A stretch of DNA of 64,000 nt from Flavobacteria bacterium BBFL7 (lineage in GTDB: Bacteria > Bacteroidota > Bacteroidia > Flavobacteriales > Flavobacteriaceae): assembly GCA_000153385.1 (NCBI GenBank), contig CH672374.1:609892-673891 (forward strand), read 5' to 3'. Below, one piece after another: positions 32,140-41,704 of this stretch. The notes below the pieces were generated by a model. It saw only the letters and a program-made list of their open reading frames with translations. It did not search any database and was not told the origin of the DNA. The position numbers and the translations under genes are program-made. The stretch's first letter is position 1. Each line of letters starts with the position of its first letter.

Positions 32140-35100
32140 TTAGTAATAAATCTATATCGCCATCACAATCTGCGTCATAGAGTTCTGGAGTAGGATAGCT
32201 ACCACTGTTTTCAGAAATGAATGGGTTAGTTATTCCATTACCAAATGAGGTATAGTTTTGTGGATTAACTAAATTAAAAAACGGATATGAAGTTGAACCA
32301 TTATTCTCAAAGTAAACAGTTCCAGGGAAATTCACACTCTGCGAGGATAGTAAAATATCTGGCAATCCATCATTATTAATATCTCCTACGGCAAGTAATG
32401 CTGGTCCATATCGATAATCTATGTTATCAAATAATATTTGTACTCCTAAACTAAAATTACCAGAACAGTCATTATAGCATACTATAGTAGATGTGTTAAC
32501 ACCATATACTACGATGTCTAAACATCCATTATTATTCCAGTCGTATAATCTGTAGGAAAGAGCATTTTGAATATTCATGTTCACTGGCGGCATGTTAAAA
32601 ACAGGAGTACTATTCGTACCAGCTGTATTTTCTAACCAGTGTAAAACTGGGAAGCCAGTAGAACTATCTATTTTAGCATATAGGATGTCTGTATCGCCAT
32701 CATTATCCACATCGCCATATTCTTTGTCTAAAGTGCCAAAGCGATCAGTATCTAGTTCTTGTTCAATAGCTATTGGAAATAAATTACCAGCTGCGGTTTG
32801 ATATGGCAAGAAATCAAGCGGTTCACATTGATCAATAGGCGAGTCAATGGAAAGTTCAACCAGATTACTAGGAATTATAATACCTGTTCCTGCATCACAA
32901 TTAACGAGATAAGCACTGTTTGATACAATAGAATTTGTTCCTGCATTAATAGAAGGAAAACTAGCGTTTAAATCGATCGTGAAACTACTACCTGGATTAA
33001 GAATAGTATTGTTTTCATATAAGACTGTTTGAGTGTTGTTGGAAGAATTACTACTACCTGTTGATACTGTATTACAATTAAAATTATTTGAAGACGTAGT
33101 ATTTGATGGAGTGGTATTGAGATAAGACACATTAAAATCAGGAGCAATAGATGAAATATTTACCATGGAGAAACTACTATTCCTAGGTAAAACTGTTGGA
33201 AAATAAACATCACCTGCAGCAGGTAATTCATCAATAATTTGGAATTGATTTAACGCTTTGTTTCCAAAATTTTCAACAATCATTCTATAATACACATCAA
33301 TATTACATGTAGGATCATAAATTATAGGTCCATCTTGAAAAGTAATATTATCGTCAGATATTTGTTTTTTTAAGGATATGACTACAGATTCTATGACATT
33401 AACTTTTGCAAAATCAGTGGTTACAGATAAGTTATTTGAGCTATCTGTTATAGTCGCGACATTATCTATATTCCCTGGTACTGTATATGGTTTTACTCTT
33501 ACTTTAACTACAGCACAAAAGAATTGATTTGCAGTATTTATACAGGTATTTGCAGCAAAGAAGCTGGAGCAATTTTCAACTAAATTTAAAGAGTTCCAAG
33601 ACAGGTTTTGACCACTTTGAGTAAAAGTAGTTCCAGCAGGCATATTAGAATTATCTACAGAAATAAATTCATATTTAGAGTCCAAAACATCAGTAAGAAC
33701 ACCATTGAAGTTAAGGCTACCGTTGTTTTGAACACATATTTCAAACTCCAATTCATCAGTAGGAACTATGTTTGTGATACTGGTTTGATAGGGATCACCG
33801 GTATTAGCTTTGCGTACTTTTTTAACAGCACATAGTTTTACTTCTTCGGCAGCTACACTAAATGATGCGCAACTGTTATTAGCGAATGCAATATTTGTCA
33901 CAGGAGCTTCAAGTAATATTTCTCCTTGAAAATCTGAGCAATTTGTAACTACAGTACCAATCGTTAAAGCGGGATCAATTGTAAATATGATGGTAATATT
34001 TAATTGATCACCAGGAAAAAGAATTGTATTATTCTGTGCGCTCAACTGTAAGCTATTACCTGTTATTACAGGAGTAAAAACACCATTATAGCCAGTACTA
34101 AGGTCCACAGGAATAGCAGGATTTCCATTCAGGATGAGATCAAAGTTTGTATTTTGTGAAGCACTATTTATAAGACCACTTATTTGCACAGTTTGTGGTA
34201 TGATATCAATAGGTAAATTATCAATGATATCGACCATTGCAACAGGTCTATTATCAGTATTTGAATACAAAATATCATATACACCTTGACAGCCTGCCAC
34301 TGGATTAGTTATAAAAATATTCTTTACCATTGAACTACCTAAAGTAGGCGGTGGTAAATTATCTACAGCCGTTACAGTTGCCGTATCACTTGCTATAGCT
34401 GTTATAGGAGCACCACCTACCGGTGTACCATTTAATTCAACAGTGTTTGAGATAACCTGTCCATTTGTAAATGCTGGACAATTGCTATAATCTACCTCGA
34501 CAATAAATTGAACATTCTCAAATGGATTAGAACCTATTAGATTATTATTAAGAGTTATAATGTTTGTTACCGGATCTAGTGTTCCAGGACCACTTATTAA
34601 CGTCGCAGTAGCACATGGTGGTGATACTATTTCTGAAATAGTTGGATTTTGAAGATTAAGCATACCGAATGATATTCCTTGATAGCTAGGATCCTTTTCT
34701 ACGATAATATTAAATTGAGCTTTTCCTCCAGTAGTCGGAATAAAGAAATCTCCATTTTGATTAGTTACAGCTGGGAATAAAGGCGTTTTAGAAATTTTTC
34801 CCCAAGGATTGATAGCGCTTGCAGTACTTGTTATACCATTCGTAGGTCCAAAATTTTCTGTTCCTGTCGTTGTCGTATAATCTGCAGTTATATTATTTGT
34901 TGCGGTAAACCCGTCAGGAGTATCACCGGCGCAGAAAGTTACATTAATGGTAAAAGAACCACGTTGTATATTATTAGGAATACTGAATACTACGGCAGGT
35001 AAAGAACTTGTGTCTATCAATCCAGTAATTGAACTCGATACCGGATTACCATTAAAATCTACAAAAGTATTATCTGCTGTTATATCACTAGCCGTGTAAC

Positions 35101-35323
35101 ATAAACCAGCTGGTAATAAGTCTGTAATAGTTAATGTGTTTGCTGGATTTAAATTTTGAAAATTTATTTTATAGGCAAATGGTTCACCTGTTGCTATACT
35201 GGCAACTTGTGGTGTAGATTTTTGAATTGTTGCTTCACCCGTTTGACTACTGGCACTAATTGTTTGTGCCTGCAACTGAATTGACAATATTAAAAAGGTA
35301 AATAATGGGATGAAATTTTTCAT
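32132..35323 (-). CDS. DUF11/FG-GAP repeat surface protein, frame broken before the T9SS domain
   Basis: This 1063-residue frame has a Sec signal (FTFLILSIQLQAQ) and several DUF11-type conserved beta-domains (for example TDELEFEICVQNNGSLNFNG). A C-terminal FG-GAP/VCBS series carries Ca-loops GDVDNDGDTD, DWNNNGCLD, GDINNDGLPD and DADCDGDID. The frame ends abruptly after DIDLLLSE, where a 4-bp tandem duplication shifts it. The full-length protein of about 1240 residues would be a T9SS-secreted adhesin-like protein. The DUF11 repeats may also be targets for recombination. Confidence 0.85.
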   Translation of the reverse strand: MKNFIPLFTFLILSIQLQAQTISASSQTGEATIQKSTPQVASIATGEPFAYKINFQNLNPANTLTITDLLPAGLCYTASDITADNTFVDFNGNPVSSSITGLIDTSSLPAVVFSIPNNIQRGSFTINVTFCAGDTPDGFTATNNITADYTTTTGTENFGPTNGITSTASAINPWGKISKTPLFPAVTNQNGDFFIPTTGGKAQFNIIVEKDPSYQGISFGMLNLQNPTISEIVSPPCATATLISGPGTLDPVTNIITLNNNLIGSNPFENVQFIVEVDYSNCPAFTNGQVISNTVELNGTPVGGAPITAIASDTATVTAVDNLPPPTLGSSMVKNIFITNPVAGCQGVYDILYSNTDNRPVAMVDIIDNLPIDIIPQTVQISGLINSASQNTNFDLILNGNPAIPVDLSTGYNGVFTPVITGNSLQLSAQNNTILFPGDQLNITIIFTIDPALTIGTVVTNCSDFQGEILLEAPVTNIAFANNSCASFSVAAEEVKLCAVKKVRKANTGDPYQTSITNIVPTDELEFEICVQNNGSLNFNGVLTDVLDSKYEFISVDNSNMPAGTTFTQSGQNLSWNSLNLVENCSSFFAANTCINTANQFFCAVVKVRVKPYTVPGNIDNVATITDSSNNLSVTTDFAKVNVIESVVISLKKQISDDNITFQDGPIIYDPTCNIDVYYRMIVENFGNKALNQFQIIDELPAAGDVYFPTVLPRNSSFSMVNISSIAPDFNVSYLNTTPSNTTSSNNFNCNTVSTGSSNSSNNTQTVLYENNTILNPGSSFTIDLNASFPSINAGTNSIVSNSAYLVNCDAGTGIIIPSNLVELSIDSPIDQCEPLDFLPYQTAAGNLFPIAIEQELDTDRFGTLDKEYGDVDNDGDTDILYAKIDSSTGFPVLHWLENTAGTNSTPVFNMPPVNMNIQNALSYRLYDWNNNGCLDIVVYGVNTSTIVCYNDCSGNFSLGVQILFDNIDYRYGPALLAVGDINNDGLPDILLSSQSVNFPGTVYFENNGSTSYPFFNLVNPQNYTSFGNGITNPFISENSGSYPTPELYDADCDGDIDLLLSE

Positions 35324-35376
35324 AAATTAAATTTTAATTCGAGTGCATTTACTCAAAAAACTTATGGTTAATAATT

Positions 35377-36390
35377 CTAAATTTGCTTGTGCACAAATCC
35401 GAAAATGAAACCATTAAACGATTGTGTTACAAATGATGGACTTGCGTCTAGATTAAATTCTATGATTTCACTAATATCCTGCCCACCAGATGAAGGACTT
35501 CCTGGGAAATTAGTAACGATGTGCAATCTCTTTCCGCAATCTTTCCACTCTATACTTACAGAATCCATATTGATATTTAGATTATCTTCTAACACGGTTA
35601 CTGAATAGTTATTAGCACCATTGATCTTAATTTCTAATAAATCGATGCTTCCTTGATTATCCGTCACAGCATAGAATACATCTTTATCGGCGTTGTATTC
35701 TAATCCAGTGGTAAAGCCTCCAATTCCATTAATACTTCTATAATCTGTTATTATTCCACTTATAGGGTTGAAATAGATAATATCATTTCCTACTCTAAAG
35801 TAAATAGTATCTACATCATTAGTTGTACTAGTGGCAAACGTAAAAGAGCCATCGGCTACTAACGTTCCCGGATTAAATAACACTCGTCCTAAAGATGGAC
35901 CTATGCTACCATTAGAAGGATTCATTATATGAATATCAAATCGAGGTGCGGCTGGGTTAGCATCAAAATCTAGAACATATAAAACGCCTTGAAAAAATAC
36001 TGGTGCTGTAAATCTACCTAGATTAGTCTGTGCAGTTCCTGGTAAACTAAAGTTGTTCAAGGTATTAGATGTCTCATCATAAACAAACCCATCTACTCCT
36101 TCTTCTTGATCAAACCATACAAACCTTTTATTTATTTTATCCCATGCACTAGGATGATTACGTAACGTATTACCTGCACTTAAACTACTATTCATAGTAA
36201 ATGAACTTGTTGTTATATTAAAAGTTGTATTTTGAATAACATCTATACTACCACCAGGATTACTCATATTATTGGCTCTTAAAGCATAGTAAGTGTTATC
36301 TGTACAAGTAATAGTTGTAGTGGTTCCGTCATCCTCAGTACAGGAAATTGAAACAATAATCAGGATTAAGAGTAAAATTTTGATTTTCAT
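35377..36390 (-). CDS. Hypothetical lipoprotein with beta-propeller-like repeats
   Basis: This 337-residue protein has a lipoprotein signal (LILIIVSISC, Cys at residue 17). Repeated units of the form FTAPVFFQGVLYVLDFD and TYYALRANN suggest a beta-propeller of the kind found in flavobacterial surface proteins. No enzyme motif is seen. It lies upstream of the broken surface protein on the same strand, 53 bp away, so a shared transcript is possible. Confidence 0.65.
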   Translation of the reverse strand: MKIKILLLILIIVSISCTEDDGTTTTITCTDNTYYALRANNMSNPGGSIDVIQNTTFNITTSSFTMNSSLSAGNTLRNHPSAWDKINKRFVWFDQEEGVDGFVYDETSNTLNNFSLPGTAQTNLGRFTAPVFFQGVLYVLDFDANPAAPRFDIHIMNPSNGSIGPSLGRVLFNPGTLVADGSFTFATSTTNDVDTIYFRVGNDIIYFNPISGIITDYRSINGIGGFTTGLEYNADKDVFYAVTDNQGSIDLLEIKINGANNYSVTVLEDNLNINMDSVSIEWKDCGKRLHIVTNFPGSPSSGGQDISEIIEFNLDASPSFVTQSFNGFIFGFVHKQI

Positions 36391-36512
36391 GATTGAAGTA
36401 TTTAAAGTAAAGTTGATAGGAAAAACAGGTTGATTCTAGAGTGAATTCAGCAACGGTTATTTTGAGTTGAGGAACGGTAAACCTTTAATGTAAAATGTTG
36501 ATGATTTGATCT

Positions 36513-36528
36513 CGCTTTCGCGAAAGCG
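36513..36528. repeat. CGCTTTCGCGAAAGCG palindrome
   Basis: A perfect copy lies in the gap between divergent genes, 33 bp before the ATG at 36562. Confidence 0.9.
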
Positions 36529-36561
36529 TAACAATTACATCTTATCTACTACTAATCAAAT

Positions 36562-36828
36562 ATGACAAACGAAATCAACTATATAGACTTTGAACCAAAG
36601 GTGATCAACAAGAGCTTTTGGTCTGGAAATGATTATGAAACTACTGCGGTAGTTTTAGAGCGCGTTAATGAATGGATCCGTAAGAATTACAATTTTAAAA
36701 TTATTAACGTAGAAACCTTATTAGTTCCTACAATGAGCTACACAAAAAAGAAAACAAACACTAAAAAATTGAATATGGGTGGCGGCTATGTTTATATGAT
36801 TGAGGTGGTGAGAGTATGGTATCAATAG
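36562..36828 (+). CDS. Hypothetical protein (88 aa)
   Basis: MTNEINYIDFEPKVINKSFW is a short soluble protein with a Lys/Thr-rich middle (SYTKKKTNTKKLN) and a C-terminal strand YVYMIEVVRVWYQ. It is 35 bp upstream of menB on the same strand. No family is recognised. Confidence 0.6.
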   Translation: MTNEINYIDFEPKVINKSFWSGNDYETTAVVLERVNEWIRKNYNFKIINVETLLVPTMSYTKKKTNTKKLNMGGGYVYMIEVVRVWYQ

Positions 36829-36837
36829 GATAGGACT

Positions 36838-36845
36838 TATATTTG
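36838..36845 (+). promoter_or_regulatory. -7-like element TATATTTG upstream of menB
   Basis: It matches TAnnTTTG 18 bp before the menB ATG. The expected -33 TTG is not clear. Confidence 0.35.
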
Positions 36846-36863
36846 TAATCTAAAAATAAATAT

Positions 36864-37703
36864 ATGTCCATCAACTGGAAGACTGCCATAGAATTTGAAG
36901 ATATCACCTATAAAAAAAGTAACGGTATCGCTCGTATAGCCTTTAATAGGCCAGAGGTGCGCAACGCCTTTAGACCTAAAACAGTTGCCGAATTGATTAA
37001 AGCATTCTATGATGCACAAGAAGATCTATCTATAGGAGTGGTTATTTTAACAGGTGAAGGACCGTCTAAAAAAGATGGTGGCTGGGCTTTTTGTAGCGGT
37101 GGAGATCAAAATGCCCGTGGTCATGATGGTTATAAGGATGATTCTGGTACTGGAAGGTTGAATATTCTAGAAGTGCAACGCATGATCCGTTTTATGCCTA
37201 AGGTTGTGATATGTGCCGTACCTGGATGGGCTGTAGGTGGCGGACATAGTTTACATGTGGTTTGCGACATGACTATAGCTAGTAAGGAGCATGGTGTTTT
37301 TAAACAAACTGATACTGATGTGGCCAGTGTAGATGCTGGTTACGGTAGTGCATATCTCGCAAAAATGGTAGGTCAGAAAAAGGCACGTGAGATTTTCTTT
37401 TTAGGTAGAACCTATAGCGCTCAAGAAGCGATGGAAATGGGAATGGTGAATGCTGTGGTACCACATGATGAACTGGACCAGACAGCCTATGATTGGGGAC
37501 AAGAAATCCTTAAAAAATCACCTATAGCAATTAAAATGGCAAAATTTGCTATGAATGCAACAGACGACGGCATGGTAGGCCAGCAAGTATTTGCAGGAGA
37601 AATGACACGTCTTATCTATATGACTGATGAAGCTCAAGAAGGTCGTGAGGCTTTCTTAGAAAAACGCGAACCTAATTGGGGAACAGATCGATACATTCCA
37701 TAA
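36864..37703 (+). CDS. menB: 1,4-dihydroxy-2-naphthoyl-CoA synthase MenB
   Basis: This 279-residue crotonase-fold enzyme closes the second ring of the naphthoquinone. It carries FNRPEVRNAFRPKT, the MenB-specific CSGGDQNARG, and AVGGGHSLHVVCDMTIAS with the oxyanion hole. DAGYGSAYLAKMVGQKKARE and the C-terminal FLEKREPNWG are typical of MenB rather than of other crotonases. It is monocistronic with a terminator at 37752. Confidence 0.96.
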   Translation: MSINWKTAIEFEDITYKKSNGIARIAFNRPEVRNAFRPKTVAELIKAFYDAQEDLSIGVVILTGEGPSKKDGGWAFCSGGDQNARGHDGYKDDSGTGRLNILEVQRMIRFMPKVVICAVPGWAVGGGHSLHVVCDMTIASKEHGVFKQTDTDVASVDAGYGSAYLAKMVGQKKAREIFFLGRTYSAQEAMEMGMVNAVVPHDELDQTAYDWGQEILKKSPIAIKMAKFAMNATDDGMVGQQVFAGEMTRLIYMTDEAQEGREAFLEKREPNWGTDRYIP

Positions 37704-37751
37704 TGATCAGAATATGATGTAAATCTATTTTAATCGTAATAATTTAAAAAT

Positions 37752-37789
37752 AATAGGTCATCTTTTTTAAAAAAGGTGGCCTATTTTTA
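37752..37789 (+). terminator. Terminator after menB
   Basis: AATAGGTCATCTTTTTT pairs with AAAAAAGGTGGCCTATT, with two G-U pairs and almost no loop, and is followed by TTTTT. I see nothing else in the 247-bp gap. Confidence 0.85.
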
Positions 37790-37950
37790 TTTCAAATAGA
37801 AATGGTTTGCTTTTGTTTATGATAGGATATTTTAATCATCTATTGATTTAGATGAGTTCAACAATATCTTTGGTGAGCAGCATCTACCATTCTCTTTTTA
37901 TTAAATTAGCAGTTGATATTTAGCAATATATCTCCTACAAGAATTCCGTT

Positions 37951-40425
37951 ATGGCAAATCATCAAGAGACAATTAAGCAATTAATTGAACAAATAGGAAT
38001 ACTCTCTAGAAAGCAAGAAGCTTTTAAGTATGAGATTATTGAATTAAAAAATAAACTAAATCAATTACAATCTACAATTGATACAGCTGATGAGGTTGAA
38101 AACACAAACTTTAATCAAACTGAAGATATTGTTGCACCTATAAGGGATTTACAGAAGGAATGGATAGATAAGAGTTTTCAAGATGATAAAGAGATAGAAC
38201 GACCAGTTTTCACAGATCAAGAAAATTTTAATTCTTATGATACTCATACAGCTTCTCAGAAGTCTAAGAAGCCTTCATCATTTAGAAAAAGCAATCTTGA
38301 AAAGTTTATAGGTGAGAATCTATTAAATAAAATTGGGATCTTAATTTTAGTGATAGGAATAGGGATAGGAGCAAAGTATTCCATTGAAAATGAATTAATA
38401 AGTCCTTTAACGAGAATAGTTTTAGGTTATTTATCTGCTATTGGGTTATTAGGATTTGGAATAAAATTAAAGAATAAGTATGAATCATATAGTGCAGTTT
38501 TAGTAAGTGGTGCCATAGTCATATTATATTTTATCACCTTTTTTGCTTATAGTTTTTATGAATTAATACCACAGACAATAGCATTTGCTTTGATGGTCTT
38601 ATTTACGGTATTTACTATAGTGGCCTCTTTAAATTATAATCGACAGATTATAGCACATTTAGGTTTAGTAGGAGCTTATGCAGTCCCATTTTTATTAAGT
38701 AATGAGTCTGGTAAAATTGAAATCTTATACAGTTATATTTCAATTATCAATATTGGAATTTTAATATTAGCTTTTAAAAAGTACTGGAAACCATTGTATT
38801 ATTCGGCATTTGGGTTGACCTGGTTGATATATTTAACATGGTTTGTCTTGGACTATAAAACGGAAGCTCACTTTACACTAGCTTTAGGTTTTCTACTACT
38901 TTTTTATTTTATATTTTATTTGACTTTTCTATCATATAAATTAATTAGAAGAGAAGAGTTTGAGACAGCTGATATTGTACTATTGCTATTGAATTCATTT
39001 ATATTTTATGGATTGGGATATACGATTCTAAGTAGTCATGGAACTGGCGAGAATTATTTAGGACTATTTACTTTAGGTAATGCGATCATTCATTTTATTG
39101 TAGCTGCTATCATTTACAAAAAGCAATTGAGTGATAAGAAATTATTTTATCTAGCCACGGCGTTAGTTCTAGCATTTATTTCCATAGCGATACCAGTACA
39201 ACTAGATGGTAATTGGGTTACTTTATTATGGACAGTACAAGCTGCGCTATTATTTTGGTTGGGTACTACAAAAAAGATTTCTATTTATGAGAAGCTATCT
39301 TACCCGTTAATGCTACTAGCTTTTATTAGTTTGATTCACGACTGGTCTTATAACTATAATAGTTATTACTCTGTAGAGGATACTTTTATCACACCACTTT
39401 TCAATACAAGTTTTTTAACTTCTATTCTTTTTACAAGTGCCATAGGCTTTGTTTTATTCTTGCAACAGAAACATGACTTTCTATCGAATTTAAAAAAAGA
39501 TAGTACTTGGCTCAATATAGTCTCTTATGCTGTTCCTATTCTGTTTTTGTTCAGTTTGTACTATTCCTTTAGATTAGAGATAGAAGCTTATTGGGATCAA
39601 TTGTTTTCTTTTTCACAATTAGAGAATAAAAATTTAAATGATTATTCTATTACAATACAAGATTACAGTTTAAGAGATTTTAAAATTGTTTGGGTAATTA
39701 ATTATTCCCTATTGTTTCTAGGTATTCTAGGCTATTTTAACCATCGAAGAATTAAAAATATAGTTCTAGAAAATTCAATCTTGGTATTGACAATTATAAG
39801 TGTTGTTGTATTTCTAACTCAAGGATTATATGCATTAAGTGAACTAAGAGATGCTTATCTAGAATTATCAGATTATTATAATAGAGGTTTATTCTATATA
39901 ATCATACGTTATATCTCATTTAGTTTTTTAGGCTTTGCTATGATGAATTTGTATGGTTACATCAAGAAAGAAGGTGTCCTTAACGGTTTTAAAATAGCAT
40001 ACGATTTTATACTACATGTATCTATTGTATGGGTGCTGAGCAGCGAGTTGATTCATTGGTTAGATATGGCAGGTGCTCGAGATGCATACAAATTAGGTTT
40101 AAGTATTCTATGGGGCGTTTATTCATTTCTATTAATTGGATTTGGGATATGGAAAAATAAGCCATATTTAAGAATAGGAGGAATGGTGTTATTTGCAATT
40201 ACATTAATTAAGTTATTCTTCTATGATATTGCTCATTTAAATACCATCTCCAAAACAATAGTCTTTGTTTCATTAGGTATATTATTGTTAATTATATCCT
40301 TCCTGTACAACAAGAATAAAAATAAAATCAATTATCACACGGGCTCTCCAGAAACGGATTTCAAAAAAACAGATGATGAAACCCTTCATTCTACTGATGA
40401 ATTCGATGATAGTAATGATATTTAA
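37951..40425 (+). CDS. DUF2339 multi-spanning membrane protein
   Basis: This 824-residue protein has an N-terminal coiled coil (residues 5-45), a soluble linker and then about 25 hydrophobic segments from residue 115 on. The entry motif LEKFIGENLLNKIGILILVI is the DUF2339 signature. The family is common in Bacteroidota and Proteobacteria and has no known activity. It sits 2 bp upstream of the DUF3999-like gene, a pairing I recall as frequent, so the two probably form one envelope complex. Confidence 0.88.
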   Translation: MANHQETIKQLIEQIGILSRKQEAFKYEIIELKNKLNQLQSTIDTADEVENTNFNQTEDIVAPIRDLQKEWIDKSFQDDKEIERPVFTDQENFNSYDTHTASQKSKKPSSFRKSNLEKFIGENLLNKIGILILVIGIGIGAKYSIENELISPLTRIVLGYLSAIGLLGFGIKLKNKYESYSAVLVSGAIVILYFITFFAYSFYELIPQTIAFALMVLFTVFTIVASLNYNRQIIAHLGLVGAYAVPFLLSNESGKIEILYSYISIINIGILILAFKKYWKPLYYSAFGLTWLIYLTWFVLDYKTEAHFTLALGFLLLFYFIFYLTFLSYKLIRREEFETADIVLLLLNSFIFYGLGYTILSSHGTGENYLGLFTLGNAIIHFIVAAIIYKKQLSDKKLFYLATALVLAFISIAIPVQLDGNWVTLLWTVQAALLFWLGTTKKISIYEKLSYPLMLLAFISLIHDWSYNYNSYYSVEDTFITPLFNTSFLTSILFTSAIGFVLFLQQKHDFLSNLKKDSTWLNIVSYAVPILFLFSLYYSFRLEIEAYWDQLFSFSQLENKNLNDYSITIQDYSLRDFKIVWVINYSLLFLGILGYFNHRRIKNIVLENSILVLTIISVVVFLTQGLYALSELRDAYLELSDYYNRGLFYIIIRYISFSFLGFAMMNLYGYIKKEGVLNGFKIAYDFILHVSIVWVLSSELIHWLDMAGARDAYKLGLSILWGVYSFLLIGFGIWKNKPYLRIGGMVLFAITLIKLFFYDIAHLNTISKTIVFVSLGILLLIISFLYNKNKNKINYHTGSPETDFKKTDDETLHSTDEFDDSNDI

Positions 40426-40427
40426 AT

Positions 40428-41675
40428 ATGAAAATTATGAAACTTAATTTTTGCGCAACCATATTCTTATTGATTGGTGGTTATGTTACTGCACAAATAT
40501 CTGATTACCAATATGAAAGTTCACTTGATGAAATTGTAAATGACTGGCATAGTATAACAATTCCTGACGGAGTTTATGGTAAGGTAGACCCATCTTTAAA
40601 AGATATAAGAATATATGGAGTTACTAAGTCTCAAGACACGATTGAAGTGCCATACCTATGGAATATTAAAAAAGACAATGTAAAAACTAAGAAACAGTCC
40701 GGTAAAATTATAAACGCTTCTAAAACCGATCAAGGTTACTATTATACCATAAAGCTTAATAGAAAATCAACTATATGCCATATGAAATTGCTTTTTTCAA
40801 ATTCTAATTATGATTGGAAAGTTGATCTGGAAGCTAGTCAAGATCAAAAAGAGTGGTTCACAATATTGGAGAATAGTAGAATTTTAGATATTGAAAACGC
40901 AGTTACGGATTATAGTTATACAGACCTTCACTTTCCAACGTCAGATTATCAGTACTATCGTATACTAGTAAAGAGTAATGAACAACCTAAGTTAACATCT
41001 GTAGATATGGCTATGGAAGAAGAAGTAGCTGGCGAAATAATAAATTACGAGGTTAAAAAAATGATGGTTTCTGAGAACAAACCAATGAAATATACAGAGG
41101 TCGAGCTAGAGCTTGAGAATGCTGTGCCCGTAAGTTCTTTACAAATTAATATAAATGCAGACTACGATTATTTTAGACCTATGAACATACGTTTTCTATC
41201 TGATAGCGTAAAGACCGAAAAGGGATACCTTTATAACTATACTACTATTAAAAGAGTAACTTTAACCTCTTTAGATAATAATCAATTTAAATTTAAAAGC
41301 ACTGTTGCAAAAAAGTTTAAGATTGTAATTTCTAATAGCGATAACCAACCGCTTAATATCCAGTCTGCTATGATTAATGGATTTAAGCATGAATTAATTG
41401 CCCGATTTACAGAACCGGCCAGTTACAAACTTGTATATGGTAATCCATCTGCTCATCGACCACAGTATGATATTACCAATTTTAAAGATCATATTCCGGC
41501 AAATCTTAAAGACCTAGAAATAGGATCACAAAATCAAATATTGAACAATGATGATAGTCGTAAAACATCGTTATTTAAAAGTGAATTATGGCTTTGGGTG
41601 ATTATGGGTATTATCATCATTATCTTAGGAGGCTTTACGTATAAGATGATTGGAGAAAATGTAACGAAAAAATAG
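40428..41675 (+). CDS. DUF3999-like secreted/membrane protein
   Basis: This 415-residue protein has a Sec signal (FCATIFLLIGGYVTA), a beta-rich body typical of DUF3999 (YGVTKSQDTIEVPYLW near residue 65) and a C-terminal membrane helix (LWVIMGIIIIILGGFTY). The spacing to DUF2339 (2 bp) implies joint translation. The start could be the ATG at 40428 or 40437. Confidence 0.82.
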   Translation: MKIMKLNFCATIFLLIGGYVTAQISDYQYESSLDEIVNDWHSITIPDGVYGKVDPSLKDIRIYGVTKSQDTIEVPYLWNIKKDNVKTKKQSGKIINASKTDQGYYYTIKLNRKSTICHMKLLFSNSNYDWKVDLEASQDQKEWFTILENSRILDIENAVTDYSYTDLHFPTSDYQYYRILVKSNEQPKLTSVDMAMEEEVAGEIINYEVKKMMVSENKPMKYTEVELELENAVPVSSLQININADYDYFRPMNIRFLSDSVKTEKGYLYNYTTIKRVTLTSLDNNQFKFKSTVAKKFKIVISNSDNQPLNIQSAMINGFKHELIARFTEPASYKLVYGNPSAHRPQYDITNFKDHIPANLKDLEIGSQNQILNNDDSRKTSLFKSELWLWVIMGIIIIILGGFTYKMIGENVTKK

Positions 41676-41682
41676 TTTTATT

Positions 41683-41698
41683 TCGCTTTCGCGAAAGC
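41683..41698. repeat. CGCTTTCGCGAAAGCG palindrome
   Basis: A perfect copy, extended by TTT/AAA on both sides, lies between the convergent DUF3999 and epimerase genes; it may add to termination. Confidence 0.9.
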
Positions 41699-41704
41699 GA
41701 AATA

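Noticed and set aside
32132..32140. Programmed ribosomal frameshift in the surface protein
   Set aside because: No slippery heptamer or downstream structure is seen, and a tandem GTGA duplication explains the shift directly.
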